Assembly (NCBI GenBank): GCA_913062595.1
Contig: CAJXWT010000013.1
Coordinates: 1 to 37,030 of the forward strand
DNA length: 37,030 nucleotides
Direction: 5' to 3'
From: an uncultured Fidelibacterota bacterium
Lineage (GTDB): Bacteria; Fidelibacterota; Marinisomatia; Marinisomatales; TCS55
Position 1 is the first letter of the stretch. The number at the start of each line of letters is the position of its first letter. The notes beneath the pieces are model-generated. The model saw only the letters and a program-made list of their open reading frames with translations, was not told the DNA's origin and did no database searches. Shown in pieces: positions 34,635 through 37,030 of this stretch. The position numbers and the translations under genes are program-made.

Positions 34635-34871
34635 ATGTTAGACCCAACTAGTTTTTCTGGTTTACTTGCTGAATATGGACGGGCCATTGGTTGGTCCATT
34701 ACTGCTGCCATTGGCTTTTCATTTGGTGTCGGTTTAGCAATCAAAGTATTTGATTGGTTATCTACTGATATTGAGGAATGGGAAGAAATAAAAAAAGGGA
34801 ATATGGGCGTTGCTTATATCTTTGTTGCCCTTATTGTAATGGTTGGTGTTTTAGTTTATAAAGTGATTTAA
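34635..34871 (+). CDS. Small DUF350-like two-helix membrane protein
   Basis: Seventy-eight residues with two hydrophobic segments, GWSITAAIGFSFGVGLAIKVF (about 18-38) and VAYIFVALIVMVGVLVYKVI (58-78). The stretch between them, DWLSTDIEEWEEIKKGNMGVA, resembles the conserved region of DUF350/YjfL proteins (acidic, then KKGN), which usually have about twice as many helices. AAGGAGG at 34624-34630 with a 4-base gap to the ATG gives strong support that it is translated. Function unknown. A terminator follows at 34894. Confidence 0.75.
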   Translation: MLDPTSFSGLLAEYGRAIGWSITAAIGFSFGVGLAIKVFDWLSTDIEEWEEIKKGNMGVAYIFVALIVMVGVLVYKVI

Positions 34872-34893
34872 ACTGAGTAAACTATATACGGTT

Positions 34894-34919
34894 AAAGGGG
34901 CTCATAATGAGCCCTTTTT
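34894..34919 (+). terminator. Intrinsic terminator between convergent genes
   Basis: GGGCTCA (34898-34904) and TGAGCCC (34908-34914) form a 7-bp stem around TAA, extended by three A/T or G/T pairs, and followed by TTTTTG. It ends transcription after the DUF350-like gene. On the other strand the hairpin is followed by TTTAACCG, a weaker T-tract, so it may also act for the convergent gene that ends at 34923. Confidence 0.85.
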
Positions 34920-34922
34920 GTT

Positions 34923-36404
34923 TTATACTAAAATAAGTACGATAATAATTCCTGATATAGTATTCAGAAAATTTACCATATCATTATCCACTAGGTACAG
35001 ACCAGATACGTGCATAGATGGTAGATTACAATGTTTTCTATTTTCAGTGATATTTTTGCATTTTGTACATTGGAAAGTTGCTTGAATTGAACCTCCTAGT
35101 AATGAATCAACCAGACCGCCAGCAGTACCTGTAAAAATTATAATACCTAGAAGTGATGCTGGTAAACCTAATTGCACACCTGTGATACCAATTACTGATG
35201 CACCTAAAACTGATCCTAATATTCCCAGTAATGATATGCCCCCAGACGTACCCTTTATTACTGATTTTAATTTGGTAATATGAATTGGATCCCAGGGGCT
35301 TAATAATCCTATTTCGCTTGCCCATGTATCAGCTGTGGCGGCAGCAATTGCTGCCAGATATAGGATAAATAGTTGGTCATTCGGAGAGTAAAAGTTTATT
35401 ACGGATATAATAGTAGCAGCGCCACCATTTGCTAAAACCTGGATGATATCTCGCTGTGAACCCTTTTGTAAAGTATTTTCTGTTTTTGGGAGTTTTGAAA
35501 GTGCAGATGATAGAATGAAAAATGTAAGGATCGGTACAATCCACATAAAACCACCGGCACCAAAAATAATATTTCCCATTACATAAGCAGAAAGGACTCC
35601 ACTTTTGCTAAGCGATTTGAATTTGTAGGCACCATAGAATACAATTGCCGATGCAAAGGCCCAAATCAGTAGATGGTTAAGTGTACCATGGGTATAATTG
35701 ATCAAAAATAAATCATAGCTTAAGGCGGTCATTATGGGCACAGAAAAGTTGTCAGATCCGCGACTACTGCCAGCCTCTGACAAGGTCGCTATCATTGCTA
35801 CGAAGCCACTTGTACCAATCAAAATAGGCAGAGGAATAAAAAAAGCTGCGCCAAATAACCAAGCAAATAAGTCTGTTCCAATGTATATAATCATGAAACT
35901 GGACAGGAACATACCCAGGCATCCTTCAATTGATTTGATATCATCCCAGATCCGGAAGTTCCTTGGCTGTGGTTTGCGTTCACCAATAACCGCAGCGATT
36001 GTATCGGAAAAAGTCATGATTAACATAGATAGAATTAAGGTGATGGGTTTTTCCCACCAAAATAGCGCTAAAATAAGAAATGCAATGGGGAAATACACCG
36101 TCCCATAGCTGGCTCTATCTGTTGAATGCATCCCCTTGAACTTCTCCGTCTTCAGTGCAAGAGCATTAACAAAAATAAAGACGCCCGCCAAAAAGACTGG
36201 TGGTATATTTGATTTGAATATAAATGGACAAGCTGATACTAGTGTACCCACGATTAGATGGACCAGTTTCCGGCTCGATTCCGGACTCCATTTCAGCATT
36301 GATCGCGCAACCTCACTGATTCCTATTAAAATAAAAATGAATATGAAGAAAAGAACAAAAGTGTACCATTCATTAATAAAAGGCTGCCATATAGGTAGTT
36401 GCAT
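34923..36404 (-). CDS. Fusion of a phytol-kinase-like (VTE5/dolichol-kinase) domain with a DUF92 (VTE6-like) domain
   Basis: A 493-residue membrane protein of two parts. Residues 1-230 resemble CTP-dependent lipid kinases: RKLVHLIVG (45-53), FSDTIAAVIGERK (132-144), KSIEGCLG (157-164) and EAGSSRGSDNFSVP (210-223). Residues 240-493 match DUF92/TMEM19: ATADTWASEIG (356-366), KGTSGGISLLG (384-394) and the Cys pair and HC in FQCTKCKNITENRKHC (445-459). In plants VTE5 makes phytyl phosphate and VTE6 (DUF92) adds the second phosphate. The fusion therefore suggests one protein that turns a prenyl alcohol into the diphosphate. The alcohol used is not known. It is the only minus-strand gene and faces away from ppk2. 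Confidence 0.85.
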   Translation of the reverse strand: MQLPIWQPFINEWYTFVLFFIFIFILIGISEVARSMLKWSPESSRKLVHLIVGTLVSACPFIFKSNIPPVFLAGVFIFVNALALKTEKFKGMHSTDRASYGTVYFPIAFLILALFWWEKPITLILSMLIMTFSDTIAAVIGERKPQPRNFRIWDDIKSIEGCLGMFLSSFMIIYIGTDLFAWLFGAAFFIPLPILIGTSGFVAMIATLSEAGSSRGSDNFSVPIMTALSYDLFLINYTHGTLNHLLIWAFASAIVFYGAYKFKSLSKSGVLSAYVMGNIIFGAGGFMWIVPILTFFILSSALSKLPKTENTLQKGSQRDIIQVLANGGAATIISVINFYSPNDQLFILYLAAIAAATADTWASEIGLLSPWDPIHITKLKSVIKGTSGGISLLGILGSVLGASVIGITGVQLGLPASLLGIIIFTGTAGGLVDSLLGGSIQATFQCTKCKNITENRKHCNLPSMHVSGLYLVDNDMVNFLNTISGIIIVLILV

Positions 36405-36463
36405 GGCAGTAAACTAAGATTGGCGTGTAATGAAAACACAGAATTGATTTATCGAGTAAGGTA

Positions 36464-36485
36464 TTCCTGAATTGTCGCTCAGGAA
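36464..36485 (+). repeat. Inverted repeat overlapping the ppk2 promoter -35 region
   Basis: TTCCTGA (36464-36470) and TCAGGAA (36479-36485) are perfect 7-bp arms around an 8-base spacer. It covers the -35 hexamer of the promoter proposed below, which is what an operator would do. A chance hairpin is also possible, and no regulator is identified. Confidence 0.4.
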
Positions 36486-36500
36486 ATTTTCGTTTATATT
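36472..36500 (+). promoter_or_regulatory. Candidate sigma-70-like promoter for the PPK2 gene
   Basis: TTGTCG (36472-36477) and TATATT (36495-36500) are 17 bases apart, the ideal spacing. The ppk2 ATG is 45 bases downstream of the -10. The region 36405-36545 is the divergent gap between the minus-strand fusion gene and ppk2, and no clear promoter for the minus gene is seen in it. Confidence 0.45.
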
Positions 36501-36545
36501 ATGGCTACCAAATCAAATAGTGAACTGGGGGAAAGGTGTAAATAA

Positions 36546-37030
36546 ATGAAATATAATGAAGAAATTGAAATACTGCAGATTGAGTTACTTAAAATGCAGT
36601 CCCATGTCAAAAAACATGGCAGACGGATAGCGCTCATCTTTGAGGGTCGTGACGCTGCTGGTAAAGGTGGCACTTTAAAACGGATAACTGAAAATTTGAA
36701 TCCCCGCGGTGCACGAGTTGTCGCACTTGAGAAGCCAAGTGATAGAGAAAAAACACAATGGTATTTCCAACGCTATGTTACCCATCTTCCCGCTGGTGGA
36801 GAATTAGTGCTTTTTGACAGGAGTTGGTATAATAGAGCAATGGTTGAACCAGTCATGGGTTATTGCACGGATGAGCAACATAAACGATTCTTGAAGTATG
36901 CCACAATGTTTGAAGAACTATTGGTCAGGAGTGGTATTCAATTATTCAAGTTTTATTTTTCTGTTTCTAAGAAAGAGCAGGAAAACCGTTTTAAATCACG
37001 CGAAACTGACCCGTTAAAGCAGTATAAGCT
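36546..37030 (+). CDS. ppk2: Polyphosphate kinase 2 (PPK2), 5' part
   Basis: PPK2 moves phosphate between polyphosphate and nucleotides. The visible 161 residues include the N-terminal helix EEIEILQIELLKMQ, Walker A FEGRDAAGKGG (about residues 37-47), the conserved ITENLNPRGARVVALEKPS, WYFQRYVTHLPAGGELVLFDRSWYNRAMVEPVMGYCTDEQ (the Walker B part), and KFYFSVSKKEQ. The wording is nearest the ADP/GDP-phosphorylating class (Pseudomonas PPK2 type), but the class is not certain from a fragment. The gene runs off the window end. GGGGGAAAGG lies before the ATG. Confidence 0.93.
   Translation, partial: MKYNEEIEILQIELLKMQSHVKKHGRRIALIFEGRDAAGKGGTLKRITENLNPRGARVVALEKPSDREKTQWYFQRYVTHLPAGGELVLFDRSWYNRAMVEPVMGYCTDEQHKRFLKYATMFEELLVRSGIQLFKFYFSVSKKEQENRFKSRETDPLKQYK

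Noticed and set aside
35734-36417. Plus-strand frames inside the minus-strand fusion gene (35734-36108, 36136-36417)
   Set aside because: They mirror conserved membrane-domain codons of the opposite strand and show no independent motifs or ribosome sites.
1-37030. CRISPR arrays, insertion sequences, prophage, integrases, attachment sites, toxin-antitoxin or defence genes
   Set aside because: No spaced direct repeats, transposase or recombinase motifs, or terminal inverted repeats were seen; gene content is core throughout.

Overview
The window is one continuous stretch of an AT-rich bacterial chromosome carrying mostly core genes. Every gene is on the + strand except one near the right end. 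There is no insertion sequence, phage gene, CRISPR array or other mobile DNA. Several traits point to the Fibrobacteres-Chlorobi-Bacteroidetes (FCB) side of the tree, and a marine Marinimicrobia (SAR406)-type bacterium would fit. These traits are an FtsK-LolA gene pair, a UpxY-type NusG paralog, an L2 with the DHPMGGGEG form, few Shine-Dalgarno sites, about a dozen TTG or GTG starts, and one candidate Bacteroidetes-style promoter (TTG-N21-TAAATTTG). The phylum is an inference and was not tested against any database.

Region 1 (1-5651) holds the 3' part of smc (chromosome condensation), a YebC-family regulator, ruvC and ruvA (Holliday-junction processing), and gcvT (glycine cleavage). ruvB does not follow ruvA.

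Region 2 (5682-14019) is a tightly packed envelope and division run: a UDP-glucuronate-4-epimerase-like enzyme, ftsK, a LolA-like lipoprotein carrier, a YbhN-type flippase-like membrane protein, a GmhB/HisB-type HAD phosphatase, ddl, a UpxY-type NusG paralog and cysS. Six of its seven junctions overlap or are only a few bases long, which suggests translational coupling.

Region 3 (14206-30050) starts with tRNA-Thr(TGT), tRNA-Tyr(GTA), tRNA-Gly(TCC) and tRNA-Thr(GGT). It continues through tuf into the complete S10, spc and alpha ribosomal clusters (rpsJ to rplQ, with secY, map, infA, rpmJ and rpoA). A strong intrinsic terminator stands after rplQ. The left half resembles the tufB locus of proteobacteria and the right half the tufA locus, so tuf looks like the joint between two ancestral loci. 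rpsL, rpsG, fusA, secE, nusG and adk are absent from the places where they are often found.

Region 4 (29999-37030) holds a secreted GHL10-type glycosidase-like protein whose signal peptide is encoded by the ribosomal terminator DNA. It is followed by hutU and hutI (histidine breakdown), an unrecognised exported protein paired with a small DUF350-like membrane protein, a bidirectional-looking terminator, a minus-strand fusion of a phytol-kinase-like domain with a DUF92 domain, and the 5' part of a PPK2 polyphosphate kinase.

I did not find a clearly new multi-gene defence or mobile system. The items most worth a second look are the terminator inside the signal-peptide codons, the hybrid tuf locus with its different codon use, the two-step prenol-kinase fusion, and the unknown protein with its DUF350-like partner.
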